A DNA stretch of 64,000 nt from Pyrus communis. Lineage: Eukaryota > Streptophyta > Magnoliopsida > Rosales > Rosaceae. A program made the position numbers and the translations under genes. This document shows, piece after piece, positions 1 through 11,847 of the stretch (position 1 is its first letter; the number at the start of each line of letters is the position of its first letter). The notes beneath the pieces are model-generated. The model was not told where the DNA came from. It was given only the letters and a program-made list of their open reading frames with translations, and ran no database searches. The DNA lies in contig NC_084809.1 in the NCBI RefSeq assembly GCF_963583255.1, positions 7,673,501 through 7,737,500 on the forward strand, in the 5' to 3' direction.

Positions 1-278
1 GTGTAGAAAAAAAAAAGAACTTTGTACTTATACCCCAATTTTTGTCCCTCCTGCCCCGTAATCTTTTGACATCCAACAAAACTTGAGAATTTTAACTTCT
101 TATTCTATTTAGGGAAAATTAGGTTCACATTCTTCTTTTTGTTACTCCATTGATTAAAATTCTATTCATTTTGAATTTTTGATCAAGGTCCTTGGGTATT
201 AATAACATCATTAATTGTTTGAATAATAAAATATTTTTATTTTTAAATATATTCCTTTAGTGTTAAAAATGTTGCAAT

Positions 279-700
279 TAGTATATTTATATTTATGACT
301 AAATTTTTTGTCATATATTTTTATTTTTAGTTTGTACCTATTTTTAATTTGCAAATATTTTTTAATTTGTACCAATTTTCTTTTCATTTTTAATTTGTAC
401 CCATATATTAGTTTCTTTTTGTGCCCATATTTTTTAAAGTTTTATTTGTGTTTGTGCCCATGTGTGTACGTCACGTGACATTGTATATTTAATCAATGAT
501 AGAAAAATTACATATGGTATATTTATGTTTTATGCCTAAACTTTGAATCATATATTTATATTTTTAGTTTGTACCCACTTTTAATTTGCAACATTTTTTT
601 TTTAAATTTGTAGTATTTTCTTTTTAGTTTTATTTTGTACCCATGTATTAATTTCTTTTAGCACCTATATTTTTAAAAATTCATTTGTACTCATAATTTT
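279..700. repeat. Two direct repeats rich in TTTGTACCCA
   Basis: A block of about 180 bp (about 285-455) recurs at about 520-700. Shared landmarks are TTTTTAGTTTGTACC, TTTTAATTTGCAA and TTTGTACCCAT. The block is T-rich, lies inside the left part of the TIR element and has no coding potential. Confidence 0.6.
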
Positions 701-1703
701 TAATCTTTTATATGGACCCTAATTTATTTATAATGTACCCATTCTTCTTTATTACTGACACACCCCGATCGAGATCAGGGCATGTTGGCCGTCACGTGGA
801 AGTGACGTAACCATGTGCACAGTGCGGAAGCTAATAAAATAATAATATAAATAGTACGAATAAATAAAAACCAGCTTTACACAAGGTAATAACGAACAAG
901 TGCAAGCGTAAGTGTGAACACTAAGTTCAGAGCACGAAAACCTAATGCAGTCCGGGAGACAACGACACAACAAAAGCACACCCGAAGGTGGTCTTACACA
1001 GGTGATAGTCTATCAGATATGCCGGGGAATTCCTCAGGGAAACCACCAAATGTGCAAGCCAACTAGAACCTGGAGGGGCGCAAAACAAAAGCGTGAGTGG
1101 GCAAAAACAAAGCTTTTCGAAAACTATTTAATAAATAAGTTCTAACCCCTCGCCGTAAAACCTGTATACTTCCCAGAAAATATAATATACATATATATCA
1201 ATCATGCTCGGAAAGTATGCTATGCCAAAACCTCAAAGTAGAATGCAAGTGCTCAGGTAATATCACATCAATGCCATATAATCTGTCAGCCGGAGTCACC
1301 TAACGTGACCTGTACGGCTGAATCTAGAGCTCAAATCTCTGTCTCACTAACTAGACCTGCACACGAGTCGGAACCACCTAAAGTGGTCTGTACGACAAGC
1401 CTGGGTGTAATATAAGTACGCTCAAGTGCTACGATCACGTGAAGGCTGGGCAAATAATCGCGGGTCACCTACGAGTCGGAACCACCTAAAGTGGTCTGTA
1501 CAACAAGATTATGCACCTAACTTGGATCCAAGATAAGCGTGTGGTGTGGGAGGTGAACATCACGTGAAGGACTGCGCCCAACTCTGGGCGGGAGCACTAA
1601 CACCGGGGGTGCAGGTTATGAGCTCTCCATGCATCCCAAACACTACTGAACATAAACATAAATCATACTCACCTGACACTTACCTCTGCGTCCACAACAC
1701 CAA

Positions 1704-1704
1704 T

Positions 1705-1742
<38 letters not shown>
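1704..1742. repeat. (CA)n(TA)n microsatellite
   Basis: A run of CA dinucleotides passes directly into TA dinucleotides inside the solo LTR. Short open frames that cross it are artefacts. Confidence 0.95.
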
Positions 1743-2155
1743 GCAACTCATAATGCGTAAGTAAAGGACAAACTATAAGCATGGGATATAAACGAATAAA
1801 CGTTTCAAATAAATTTATGGGAAAAACATAAGTATATACGTGTATACGGAAAACCAAAAGCCCACTCACTGGTATGTGGAAGGGTCGTAACCCCCCTGCC
1901 TCGAGTGACCACGCTCGTCCTCGGGATAGGTATCACCTATATGCGAAACAACTATAAAAACGTTAATTTTAAAGCACATAACCAACCTTAAGAAATAACT
2001 TCTCATACAATGCTCAAATGAGGTGTATGAATACACCAACGTGATCTACTCAACCTCAGGAACATCCCCATATTTTTAGAAAAAAATTTCACCGTCGCAC
2101 GCGCCCCCACGCGTCGGCCACGCGCAGGCACGTGCCTGGCACGCTGACGGCGTCA

Positions 2156-2229
2156 GGAATATTCCGTTAACTTTAACGGATTCCATCAACGGCGTTAGGA
2201 ATATTCCGTCCAAACTGACGGAATATTCC
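2156..2229. promoter_or_regulatory. Three GGAATATTCC palindromes (heat-shock-element-like)
   Basis: GGAATATTCC occurs at 2156-2165, 2198-2207 and 2220-2229, each followed by GT. Each one matches the nGAAnnTTCn core bound by heat-shock factors. The motif match is direct; any regulatory role in the LTR is inference. Confidence 0.35.
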
Positions 2230-3289
2230 GTCGTCTTCTCCGGCGAGGCTCCGGCACCGGAAAATCGGGAAAATTTCAAATCGTCCTATCTTCTTCGTTT
2301 TTCAACCAAATTTCACAAAATTGGTACCAAAATGAAGCTTACAACTAGATGAACAAAATCATACCACTTTCAAGTGCTAAAATCCACGGAATCTCGCCGG
2401 GAAAATACCCCCAACTCCGGCCAACCTCGAAACTCAAGATCCCGACGTCCAAAACCTTCAAACGAACCACCCTGAGCCTCCTAAGGACCTCACCAAGCTT
2501 CCTACAAGCTTGAAATTCCCAAAAACATAAGAATTTACGTGTGCATGAACAGTGACAAAAATCGGGTATCCCAAGTTCGACATGAAAACGAAGGTATCCT
2601 TACCTGAAATGGGTATGGTTGAACTTCTACGGACCTCACGAGCATGGATATGTACTTTGTTTCTTCGATCTGTGAAGATTACAAGGGTTTTGGGGTATGT
2701 CCGTACAAATGGAAGTGAAATGGGGAAGGGAAATGGCACCGAACAGGTGCAGGGACAGGGAAAGGGTGAAGGAAATGTGTGGGGGAAAGTGTGTGGTGCA
2801 AAACCAGCCACACCAAGCTCAAAAACAACTACACAACGAAAATTCACACGAGGGGCAAAATCGTCTTTTCACGCGTACATTTTAAAATTTTCGGAACCGG
2901 CTGTCACAATTACTGCTGTACCACTTTGTTATATGTGAAATTTACCCTTTTTTTTTTTAACACTATGGATACATTCTTTTGCCATTTATTCTTTCTTATT
3001 TTTACCTAGTTTTTATCCATTTATTCAATCAAAATGTTTGAATTTTTTTATTGTAACCGTTTCTAATAGTATTATAATGAGGGATTTTAAATGTATAGGA
3101 TTATAAATCTCATAAATATCAAACAATTAATGTCAAAACTATAAAAATAAAAATACTAATAGTAATATAATGAGGTGTACAAAGTCAAGGGACCTTGATC
3201 AAACTTTAAATACTATTAAGGTTTTAATCAAAGAATGTTAAGAATTAGGGACCGCATCCAAAGTATCTATTCTATTTACCTAGTTATTC

Positions 3290-5380
3290 TTCCAAAATGT
3301 CTGTCATATTTAAATTTAATTTTGACCTTTTATTATTGACTTGAATGAATATGCAACATTTGAGTTGAAAAAAAATTGAAGATTGTAGAGTTTTATGTGA
3401 AAAACATGGTTGATTACACAAACGGTCGGATCTGGTGCATTGAACGTTGGGTGGAGGGCTATGAAAAAATTGATGCAAGGCATTTGGACTTGGTGCATTG
3501 AATGTTGTCCTTGTCGTTCGTCATGGGTGACACAATATGTCAATTATAATTTAGTATCAAACTCGTTATTTATGAAAGTTAAATCTGATACCTCACGTAG
3601 AGACATAAGTTAACCACATCAAATAAGAGAACAACACATAAATTATGAGCTTAATATGACAGATTTACACTTACGTTGTGAGCAGACTACACACGAAACC
3701 ATAGTGGGCTAAGCATTTGCATGGTGTTCATTCTTGGGCCTTTGGATTCCAGTCCATATCATGGTGTTCATTCCAAGACTATGATATCCCTACTTCGCCC
3801 CCAAGGAGGCAGGGGCCACAACTCTTCAAAGTCTCCCTTCGGTTGTTGTCCGCTAGAGACTATCCCGGCGGGCCAGCAGTGTTGTCTACACCATACTCAC
3901 ATAACACATGTCTGCCTAGCATGGCCTGCAATACTGCTAGCTGGCTGCTTACGTGGAGTCTCTCCTATAAATAGCAAGGTAAAAAAGGAGATCAGTAATC
4001 ATCATATACTACTCAGAACTCTCTCAAGTTCAATTTCTCTCAAACTATTTCTGATTTAGGCTTTGCACCCTCCCTTTTTTCTTGAGTCTTCATCCATTAG
4101 CCTAATGGTGTTATTGTTTTGCAGGTATGATTTTTGTCAATCTATTATTGACAAAAATTTACATCCACAACATCTACATATGGAGAAGAATACCATTATA
4201 CTATACAACTAATGACAACTCTAGTGATCTTTAAAAGGACAATAAGTTGGTAATAGGACTAGGTGTCACTATGGAGTGGTGGTGCCACTAGAGTGTCTTG
4301 GCATAACCAAACTTTCCAAGTTTCCTATCTGGGGGCTACAGATAACTTCCCCTACCCAAGTTTATAATGGGCTGAGCTTGTTTCAGATTCAACCTAAACC
4401 TATGTCAGATTTGGGTCTGGCTCATTCTGGGCTAACCCAACTATAATCATGTACCACAAAATCCAACTGCTAACCGATCAGCACCTATGATACATGGCCC
4501 AAATACTATATGTACTAGCATTTATTCTTACGAAAGAGTAATGCTACACTTAATTTTTATAATAGAAGTAGAGTCTGCCAATGCAGTGGGTATTATCTCT
4601 ATTAGAGAAATTGTACAAATAAATGGTAATAATAATATTTTTGTTTAAGAAACTGTTATCAGCATTTCAAAAAAGTCATCATGCCATTCTTCAAGTTCAA
4701 TTTCTCCTTTACATTTTACAACAAACGAATGCTTGATAACTTTCTTCTGATAAATCATGTTTACTGATTAATTGTTAAATTAAAAATAAGATAAAATGAC
4801 TTGTAACTTAAGTAGTAAAATGTCTTCTCACCTGCGCACGATGTCATGCTCCCTTTTCCCTCAACTATTGATTGAATTTAGAAGAAGAAAAAAAAAAAAA
4901 AAAAAAAAAGCTCATTTATGCACATCAGATATATATAAAACATGTAATGTCATTTGTAAATATGATACACAATATAAGCTTCTAGTTATTGTGGTGTACA
5001 ATAGACGTACATCGAATTATCAATATATTTGTTACAAGTTATTCACGTAATTAGATTAAGTCATAACGCAAAAAAAAAACATATAAAATTTTGTCTTCCG
5101 ATATATAATTTTCAAATCTCTCTTTCTATTTTCTATTACCAATTAATTTTAGAATTATACACCCTAACTGTAACATGTGCCGCATCTCCTACCTCCTACC
5201 TTGTAAGTACTGGTAACAAATGTCCCACAAACGGCCGTAAGACAGTACGTTAAACCACCTAAAGCAAGGCTGTGATTTGTCTCATGCAGTGACTCTGGCA
5301 CCGTCTAATACCGGTCAAACAAGGCAGTTGGCTCTCTCCTATCAAAAGCTGCCCACATACCACGAATTTTTTTTAAAACT
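3290..5380. other. Noncoding stretch with a possible LTR fragment
   Basis: No gene was recognised. At about 3715-4130 there is a GC-richer block with a TATA-like CCTATAAATAGC (3964-3975), followed by CTCTCTCAAG-type leader sequence. It resembles the promoter end of a plant LTR, but no partner LTR or target duplication was found. A poly-A tract lies at 4888-4909. The remainder is AT-rich and featureless. Confidence 0.4.
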
Positions 5381-6208
5381 TTATGGGTGATGGGAATAAT
5401 AGGTCACCATATCCAACGCCAGAAACATCCAAACTTTCCACATTCCTGCAGAGCAAAGCTCAAGGCCGCCGTTTTTGGCATTATTCAGCTGCTAATAACA
5501 TTGTAATGGTAAACATACTATATCATCTACTGACATCTGACAAAACATGTGTAAATTTTGCTGGAGAAAAATAGTGAGTGAGAAATAATGTTGAAGAATA
5601 AAACTGTTTCTGCCGTCTGCTGTTTGAGAAGGAGCAGTGCTATCTAATCTCTCATATCTGCAGTTGGATTTTCTGTTGTCTTTGCCTACTTCTATCACTT
5701 CCATCTTTCCTTACAAATACCACTTCTCTGCACACTTCTCATGCAGTCAAGCAAGTTCGAGCAAGAGAGATCAAGGCTAGAGTTGAATACAATTGCTATA
5801 TATTTGCTAATAACTTCTTCCAATTTCTTTGTCGTAGTTTTGCTTAAGATTCAAATTCAGTACTCTAACTATTGGGTAAGTAACGTGGTTTAGCTTCTTA
5901 TACGTTGTCGACTTATCTCCTGTTGTTGTTACGCTTTCAAAAGTATAGTTTGATTCCTATTCATTGTTGGCTTATTTCCTACGCTTACACTTTCAAAATT
6001 AAGGTTGTCTATGTATATAGTATCAAAATCTTATTTACTTGTTGGAAAGTAATGTAATTAAATTCGTATACATTGTTAGCTTATTTCATGTATTTTGCGT
6101 TTTTTTCGGGTTATTAGCTATCTCATATACAATCAGAACTAGGTAAAAAATGATTTCTGATAAATTTCTCAGCTGGATGTCTTCTTTTCTTGCAAAATTA
6201 TAATTTTC
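5380..6208 (+). promoter_or_regulatory. Unique upstream region of the first MIR160-like hairpin
   Basis: This sequence directly precedes tandem unit 1 and is not repeated ahead of unit 2. If the hairpin at 6355 is transcribed, its promoter and 5' primary transcript probably lie here. The pyrimidine-rich leader-like stretch at 5640-5760 is a candidate. No convincing TATA box was fixed by eye. Confidence 0.3.
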
Positions 6209-6354
6209 ATAATTTCTAATTATAAGCATGGGGCTTTTACATTTGGTCCTTGGATAAATGGGTTCAATATTTTAGTTTATCGAGCTTCTTATTATTTTGT
6301 AGGCCAGTATTACGAAGAGATGCATGATGCACAAGGACTACGGATCACCTATCT

Positions 6355-6478
6355 GCCAGTCAAGAAGCATGACGTGCCTGGCTCCCTGGATGCCATCTAA
6401 GCAAATTGTCAATAAAGAATGCTGATTTTTCTTAGTTGGTATTCAGGGAGCCGTGCATGTCTAGCTGTTAGACTTGCC
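6355..6478 (+). ncRNA. MIR160: MIR160-like microRNA precursor (copy 1)
   Basis: Positions 6375-6395 match mature miR160 at 20 of 21 bases; position 15 is G where the canonical RNA has U. The opposite arm (about 6438-6459, GTATTCAGGGAGCCGTGCAT) pairs with it almost throughout. Pairing continues below the duplex between CAGTCAAGAAGCATGAC and TCTAGCTGTTAGACTTG. The loop between the arms is about 42 nt. Plant miR160 directs cleavage of auxin response factor (ARF10/16/17 class) transcripts; that is family knowledge. Position 15 lies outside the seed and cleavage site, so targeting may be kept. Expression is not shown by sequence. Confidence 0.75.
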
Positions 6479-6749
6479 GTCCGATCAACCCTCATCATGA
6501 TGTGAAGTTTAAAGTCAATCATCTCCTACAGTAAGTACACAGTTACGTGGAAGTGTGTTTTTTTTGTTGATCCACTAAAACCTTCTCTCCATTTTCTGTT
6601 TTTCTTGCTTTGTCCCTCTTGTTCTTGTTTATCTATTTTTTTCTTGTTTTTATCAAAAGTAAGCCAAGGGTAATTGCTGTTCAAGTTGTCATTTATTGCT
6701 TAGTAATGTTATTCTTACCATTTAAATATATCACAATTTCATCACTTAG

Positions 6750-7005
6750 TACTACGATTTATATATTCTTCTTCACTTGTAAGTGAGAGGTTTTAGGTTC
6801 GATTCTCGTCAAAAGCAAATTTAAACCATATTATTGCTAGCCAATTGTGAGGTTAAACCTATCTTCTCTCTCTTGTGTACATAATATCATTTGTTCAAAA
6901 AATAAAATAAAATAATCAAACCCTAAATTTGAGCCCATTGTGAGGCTAAGCTTACCCCCTCCCTCTTGTGTACATAATATCATTTGTTAAAAAAAAAAAA
7001 AAAAT
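6750..7005 (+). repeat. SINE-like repeat with duplicated 3' tail
   Basis: It contains CACTTGTAAGTGAGAGGT, GGTTCGATTCTCG (B-box-like), an ATTATTGCTAGCC block and a terminal ATAATATCATTTGTTAAAA tract with poly-A. The 3' tail (GTGAGGCTAAGC to ATCATTTGTT) is present twice. It belongs to the same family as 13142-13306, 42840-42976 and 57810-57970. The tRNA-like box and the TTTGT-A(n) end suggest an Au-type SINE. Confidence 0.65.
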
Positions 7006-7019
7006 CAATCAAACCCTAA

Positions 7020-7794
7020 GGACCTGTTTGGTATCGTACTAAAAAAAAAATTATAATTCTTAAAAACAATTTGGATGAACTTCTCTCAAGAATAGTTTTT
7101 TTTTACAACCCAAAAACTTGTTTGGTATCTAACCTGGAAACTATTTTAAATCTTCAAGGATTTAGGCTATATAACCCAAAAACTTTTGTGTACAAAACCA
7201 TTAGGTGGCAATGGCTAAGGGAGGATAGTAAGGTCAGGTCGGGATCCGAGAAGCGACCCGGAAAATACTCAGTAAGACCCAATATCTTGACGACTTGATT
7301 TAGAATTCTCAATTTCACACTTCATACTATGAAGTCATGTTGTATTCGGATGAGTTTTGTTCACATATATGGTGGTGGGTTGCTAATTTCAAATGTTGCC
7401 ATTGAAGTTTAGCAAATTGAGTTTGAAATAAAGCTTTGGTAATGGCGGAGAAGTGAGGTTGGGGCTTACGGGTGATTAGAGTGAGAGGAGGGTGGGTCAG
7501 GGATGATGGGAAGAAAATATCTCAGTCATTGGAAAGATCCATGTCACGGTCGTCGAAATATCTCTCTCAGTCGCCGGAAATATATCTCTCATTACCACCA
7601 ATTACTCTCAGTTGATGTTTGGTGTCGCTGGCCTCGATGCTAAGGCCCTGCAGATGTCTTGAAGAAGTAAAAAAAAAAAGAAGTAAAAACAGACTTATGT
7701 TGTTCTCAGATTTTAGGCTAGTTTTTGAGTTATGAATTAAGAAACAGTTTTTGAGTTAAAAATTTTGAACTCAAATAGAATACTAAACAAGCTT
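7020..7794. mobile_element. TIR element, 775 bp, TAA target site (PIF/Harbinger-like)
   Basis: It is present in unit 1 and absent from unit 2, where the flanks join directly. It starts GGACCTGTTTGGTAT and ends ATACTAAACAAGCTT, which are inverted repeats. TAA flanks both ends (7017-7019, 7795-7797). There is no transposase frame, so it is non-autonomous. The superfamily is inferred from the 3-bp TAA site. Confidence 0.65.
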
Positions 7795-8650
7795 TAAATT
7801 TTACGTGTCAGCGATGTATCTTCCTCCCTCCTCTTGTCATCGTCTTTTATTGTTGAAATTATTCAAACTCTTGGATTTCTTTTTTTTGATTCTCTAATTT
7901 TAAACCAAAAAAATTGAAAACAAGATTGTCGGCAAGACGACAAAAAATTACAAGAGATTAAAAGTCATGGTTCCAGGCTCTCTATATTTTTTTTCCCAGT
8001 TTTCTATGCCATTGGAGTTTGGATGGAGTGCTAGTGAAGATAGGAGAGGGGGTAGTTAAAGGGGAATGAGGGATGTGATTGGGGCTGCTGGAGATAGGAA
8101 GAGAGAGTGGGAGAAGGAAACATACATAAAAAATGCAATCAATTTTATTTCAAGTTAGGTGTTTAATTAAAAATATACTAAAATTAAAAATTCAATTAAG
8201 GTGATGTGGTATATCCAACTCATACACTAAGATGATATTAAAATGTTGTATAAAATTATGGTAAGAGCATCATTACTTTTTATCGCCATCTTGATTTGTA
8301 ATTTAACCAATTATGGTGAAATGTACATGAGCCAGAAGACCTAAATAATTCATGAAGAGTAATGTCATGTTACTAAGTGTATGCATGAGTGTGACTCTTA
8401 TTAAGTGAATTTAGCCGTGGAAATATGCACCTTATGGCATCAAAATTTCCGTCTTAACTCGTAACATATTAAACTATGAAACATGTACAGTAACAACACT
8501 TAAACATAAGGCACATCACAACACATAGTTAAAGAGCAAATCACACAAATTAAAGAATTGGGTTAGCAGTGTGGATTGCAGAATGAAAATGTCAACTTTC
8601 CATATATAATTATATACTCATAGAAGAAAAGAAACTATGAAATTGTCACT

Positions 8651-8684
8651 ATACATACATACATACATACATATATATATATAG
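8651..8684. repeat. (CATA)n(TA)n microsatellite
   Basis: CATA tetranucleotides pass into TA dinucleotides. Confidence 0.95.
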
Positions 8685-8794
8685 TAACAATAACAATTAT
8701 AAAATAGTGCAATTACAGAAGTGTCTTGGTATAGTGGATAGGCTGTCGCCATCTTAATTTGACTATAAATAGTTATGTTGAAAGGTACTTATCC

Positions 8795-10328
8795 TGTTTG
8801 AAACTATTAGTATTTAGATTTACTTTAATGTTTGGTTCATTGAATTTAGTCCTTTAGTATTAGGATTAGGGTTAATTTATTATAAATAACGTGCTTGTTA
8901 TTCGGTTTTGAATATGTTAGTCATAATGTAACATTGTGAAGTTTTGTAGCTGTTTTGATGAGTTTGTCTAATAATATTCTTATTACGTAGGCTTGTTTGT
9001 CGCATATTCTAATGTTCAACTCGGTACCATAGCAGGTTTGATTCTTCGGGATCGATTCTGCTTCTGTTTGTTCGTAGCAGTTTGCCTGTATCTTCCCTGT
9101 TTGTTTTTGTCCAGTTGCGTTCCGTGAAACTTTTTTCGTTTTCTGATTTTTGATTGTCGTTACTAAAAAAAAAAAAAAAAAAAAAAGAAAAGAGAAAAGA
9201 ATCTGTTAAAGTCTGAAGGCCGAGTCGCGCCGGGCCACCAGCCGCTGCCCCTGCTGTCGCCCACCGCTGCGTTTGTTCCTGTTCCTTCCGCAAATCACCG
9301 GCACGGTGATCAGACGAATCCACCACAATCTCGCGCCTGTCTTGAACGTCCTGACCAACCCAGTTCCGTCCCGTCTAGCACCACCATCTGAAAACGCCAT
9401 TGTCAAATTGCTTGCATCCATCCCGCATACCTGAAACCCCAGCACTGAAGGAACCTGCAACCCAGATCCCAGCCCGCGCTACTGTTGCCTGATCGATCAC
9501 GTCCTGTCACCAAAATTCGCCCATTGATGCACCAGACCACCACCTACGCACTGCCTTCGACCCGCACCAGACTGTTGCCTGCAACGCCAACCCGACCATC
9601 TGACCGATCCACCACACCACTGCTGTGCCCGCTGCCTTAGAACCACCCTCTTGTTGCTGTTTGTTCGCACCGCCGCCGCACCAATGCACCATACACCTTC
9701 AGTTTGTCAGTCCAGAAAGAAAAAAAAATAAAAGCAAAGGAAGAGAAAGAAAAAGAAAAAGAAATTATTCTTGGCTGTTTGTTTTAGGCCCAAACGGCCA
9801 AAGAATAAAAAAATGGTTAAGTTTGTTTTAGGCCCGCAGGAATTGTTGCGTAGGCTTGTTTGAGATTGTTTTGTGACTGTCACTCGAGTGCTTGAAATTG
9901 TGATCATTTGAGTGATAATGTTTGTGTTTGTTCGTTCGTTGCTACAATTGAGATATGAAAATCTCCAGTCAAGTCAAGTTAAGTTAATTTCGCCAGTCTA
10001 GTTAAGTCAAGTCAAGTTTGCATGCCTGTTAGTTTGCTTAATAAAGCCAATTCGCATTTGCAAACCCATGTCGTATACCGCCATGAGTTTGACGGGGGTG
10101 TTGGCAACTATTAGTATTTAGATTTACTTTAATGTTTGGTTTATTGAGCTTAGTCTGTTAGCATTAAGGTTAGGGTTAGTTTATTATAACTAGCGTGTTT
10201 GTTATTCGGTTGTGAATAAGCTAGTCACGATGTAATCTTTTGAAGTTTTGTAGCCGTTTTGACGAGTTTGTTTAATAATATTCTTATTACTTTGTAGCCT
10301 TATTTGTCCTGCACTCCAATATTCAACT
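8795..10328 (+). mobile_element. Non-autonomous mini-Copia retrotransposon
   Basis: The two LTRs (8795-9021, 227 bp; 10099-10328, 230 bp) begin TGTT and end TTCAACT. They are flanked by the 5-bp duplication TATCC (8790-8794, 10329-10333). After the first LTR, CGGTACCATAGCAGG resembles a decayed tRNA-Met primer-binding site. Before the second, GACGGGGGTG is the polypurine tract. The 1.08-kb interior has no gag or pol frame, so movement would need proteins supplied in trans. The element is absent from the matching site in unit 2, so it inserted after the tandem duplication. Confidence 0.88.
9220..9700. other. GC-rich noncoding interior of the mini-Copia
   Basis: A C-rich, locally GC-rich block with many CACCA and CCGC words. 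Open frames run through it on both strands but resemble no protein I know. It is interpreted as filler of the non-autonomous element. Confidence 0.5.
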
Positions 10329-11073
10329 TATCCTACACACAATGGCAATGCCTTACTCGTGTCTTTATTTCGTAATTTTAAACTTATCCCTTTATTACTC
10401 AACTACACTTGCAACCTATGGCAATCTCCAATGCTTATTATTTCTCTCCAATGCACATAAATCAACTGTTTGGAGTTTAATTTAGATGGTTGTAACTGCA
10501 ACTTTCCATTTCCTTTTTCTCTTCGGGCTGATCATTTGGGGTTCTAAGTTGAAGCCAATTAATATATGGGTTTGAATTTGGGATGAAGTTAAAACGAGTT
10601 TATAACTTTTGAACGTGTGGTGCATTGGCGAAATCTTAAAATTTAAGTTTGTGCATTAAAGATGGACTAGCGAAGTACCCGCCCAGAACTCGTGAAACAT
10701 TAAACCACGGAGCATGTACAGTAAAGAACATTCAAACAACAGGCACACAGCACAAAAGCAAAGATTAATAGGAAACCACAAATTGAAGAACATTATAGCT
10801 AGTTCTACAGAATAATTGAAGACCAAAGAAAATACCAATTTCCTTATATAATTAAATACTCATAGCAGAAAAGAAACTATGCAATTTTCATTTTCACCGT
10901 TGACCTTGACAGAAAACTAAACATATATATTATGCAGTACTCTAAATGATGGTGTGGAAAATGAAACTAAAGGGTAAGAAATTATTACTGGTTTTGTTTT
11001 TCTCTCATAATACTACTATGGATAACGCGGAACCGAGTGTGTGGAGAGGCTGGATCTTATAATTAGTTATTAA

Positions 11074-11685
11074 TCACAGAATGTTGCATATATTGGGGGG
11101 TTCTTCATACGAAGGATAAGCCATCACATATTGAGGGCAACCCATGACATACTGTAGCTGTGCAGGCTCGCTTTTCTTCTCCTCCTTTTCCTCTTTCTCT
11201 TCCTCTTTCTTTTCCTCTTTCTTTTTTTCCTCCACAGGGACACTCACCACCTCAGCATACTTCAAGCTTTTTCTAAGCGAAGTTGTGAGCAGAACCACAT
11301 CAATCCCTTCCCCCATTACCTCCGTTTGGTTCTTGTCTTGCTGATAACGATAACTTGCTGAGTTTACACCTGCATTATTAATCTTTTATTAGTTATTACT
11401 TAGACCTAGAGCTGCCTAATTGGGATTAGAGTTAATTTCTGGAATTTGATTAAATTTATTGTAGAACACAGTTAAGAAGTAAATTACCATCGACCCCAAC
11501 TGCAGTCTTCATAGCTTTGGCCCTGGCCCTTTCATCATGCACAGACAACTTGATCACCACCTTTTGCTGCAAACCAAAAACAGCGCTCAATTAGAATAAA
11601 ACACAAATTTTGAATCAAATAATTTGCCTCTTCTGTCTCCAATGCATGTTCTTGCATGGACCTCAAATCTCAGACGTACCTTCAT
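11074..11685 (-). CDS. HMA-domain isoprenylated protein (HIPP47-like), copy 1
   Basis: Three exons read on the minus strand: 11680-11685 (ATGAAG only), 11488-11566 and 11074-11369, with GT/AG borders, giving 126 residues. Residues 1-70 form a heavy-metal-associated fold (KQKVVIKLSVHDERARAKAM, then AVGVDGVNSA). A Lys/Glu-rich linker follows, then YVMGCPQYVMAYPSYEEPP and a C-terminal CNIL, a CaaX prenylation box. The family's usual M-x-C-x-x-C metal site is absent: VHDERARAK stands where the cysteines belong. It may therefore act at membranes in protein contacts, not metal carriage (inference). Such cysteine-less members are known among plant HIPPs. A near-identical paralogue is at 16039-16648. 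A TATA box lies about 150 bp upstream. Confidence 0.85.
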
Positions 11686-11836
11686 GACCCTGGTTCTTCA
11701 TTAACGACGACAAAGACGAACCGAAGGTCTTTGAAGGTCTTCAACCGGCTTTGAGAGATTGATGGTGGAGAAAGAGAGGGGTGTGTATTAATATGTTGTG
11801 TTTGAAAATTTGGTGAAGAGTGTGAGAAGGGTTTTT

Positions 11837-11847
11837 GATATTTATAG
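11837..11847 (-). promoter_or_regulatory. TATA box of HIPP copy 1
   Basis: CTATAAATATC on the minus strand, about 150 bp before the ATG. It is conserved in the second copy at 16789-16799. Confidence 0.6.

Larger units (their letters stand above)
756..2908. mobile_element. Solo LTR, 2153 bp, target duplication ATTAC
   Basis: The segment begins TGACACACC and ends CTGTCACA. It is flanked on both sides by ATTAC (751-755 and 2909-2913), the 5-bp duplication expected for LTR retrotransposons. No internal domain or second LTR is present, so this is a solo LTR left by LTR-LTR recombination. It has GC-rich patches, an internal direct repeat (GAGTCGGAACCACCTAAAG near 1365 and 1473) and a CA/TA microsatellite. 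The length would suit a Ty3/Gypsy LTR, but the family and orientation are not proven. Confidence 0.85.
120..3270. mobile_element. Old element with long, diverged terminal inverted repeats
   Basis: The left flank (about 120-230) and right flank (about 3090-3270) of the solo LTR are inverted copies of each other. Both contain GATCAAGGTCC next to a TTGATTAAAA block, and both contain CATTAATTGTTTGA farther in. This looks like a MULE-like or other TIR element that was later split by the LTR insertion. The exact ends and a target duplication could not be fixed. No coding sequence is visible. Confidence 0.55.

Noticed and set aside
2458..2938. Overlapping open frames of about 128 codons on both strands
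   Set aside because: They lie inside the solo LTR, are low-complexity and mirror each other; no domain.
3717..4059. Open frames of 85 and 112 codons
   Set aside because: Two frames over the same GC-richer, LTR-like block; no recognisable protein and a TATA-like sequence lies within the frame.
9009..9692. Several open frames in the GC-rich block
   Set aside because: Interior of a non-autonomous retrotransposon; Arg/Gly-rich compositional frames with no domain.
11144..11344. Plus-strand Ser/Phe-rich open frame (also 16109-16309)
   Set aside because: Antisense shadow of the Lys/Glu-rich linker of the HIPP genes.
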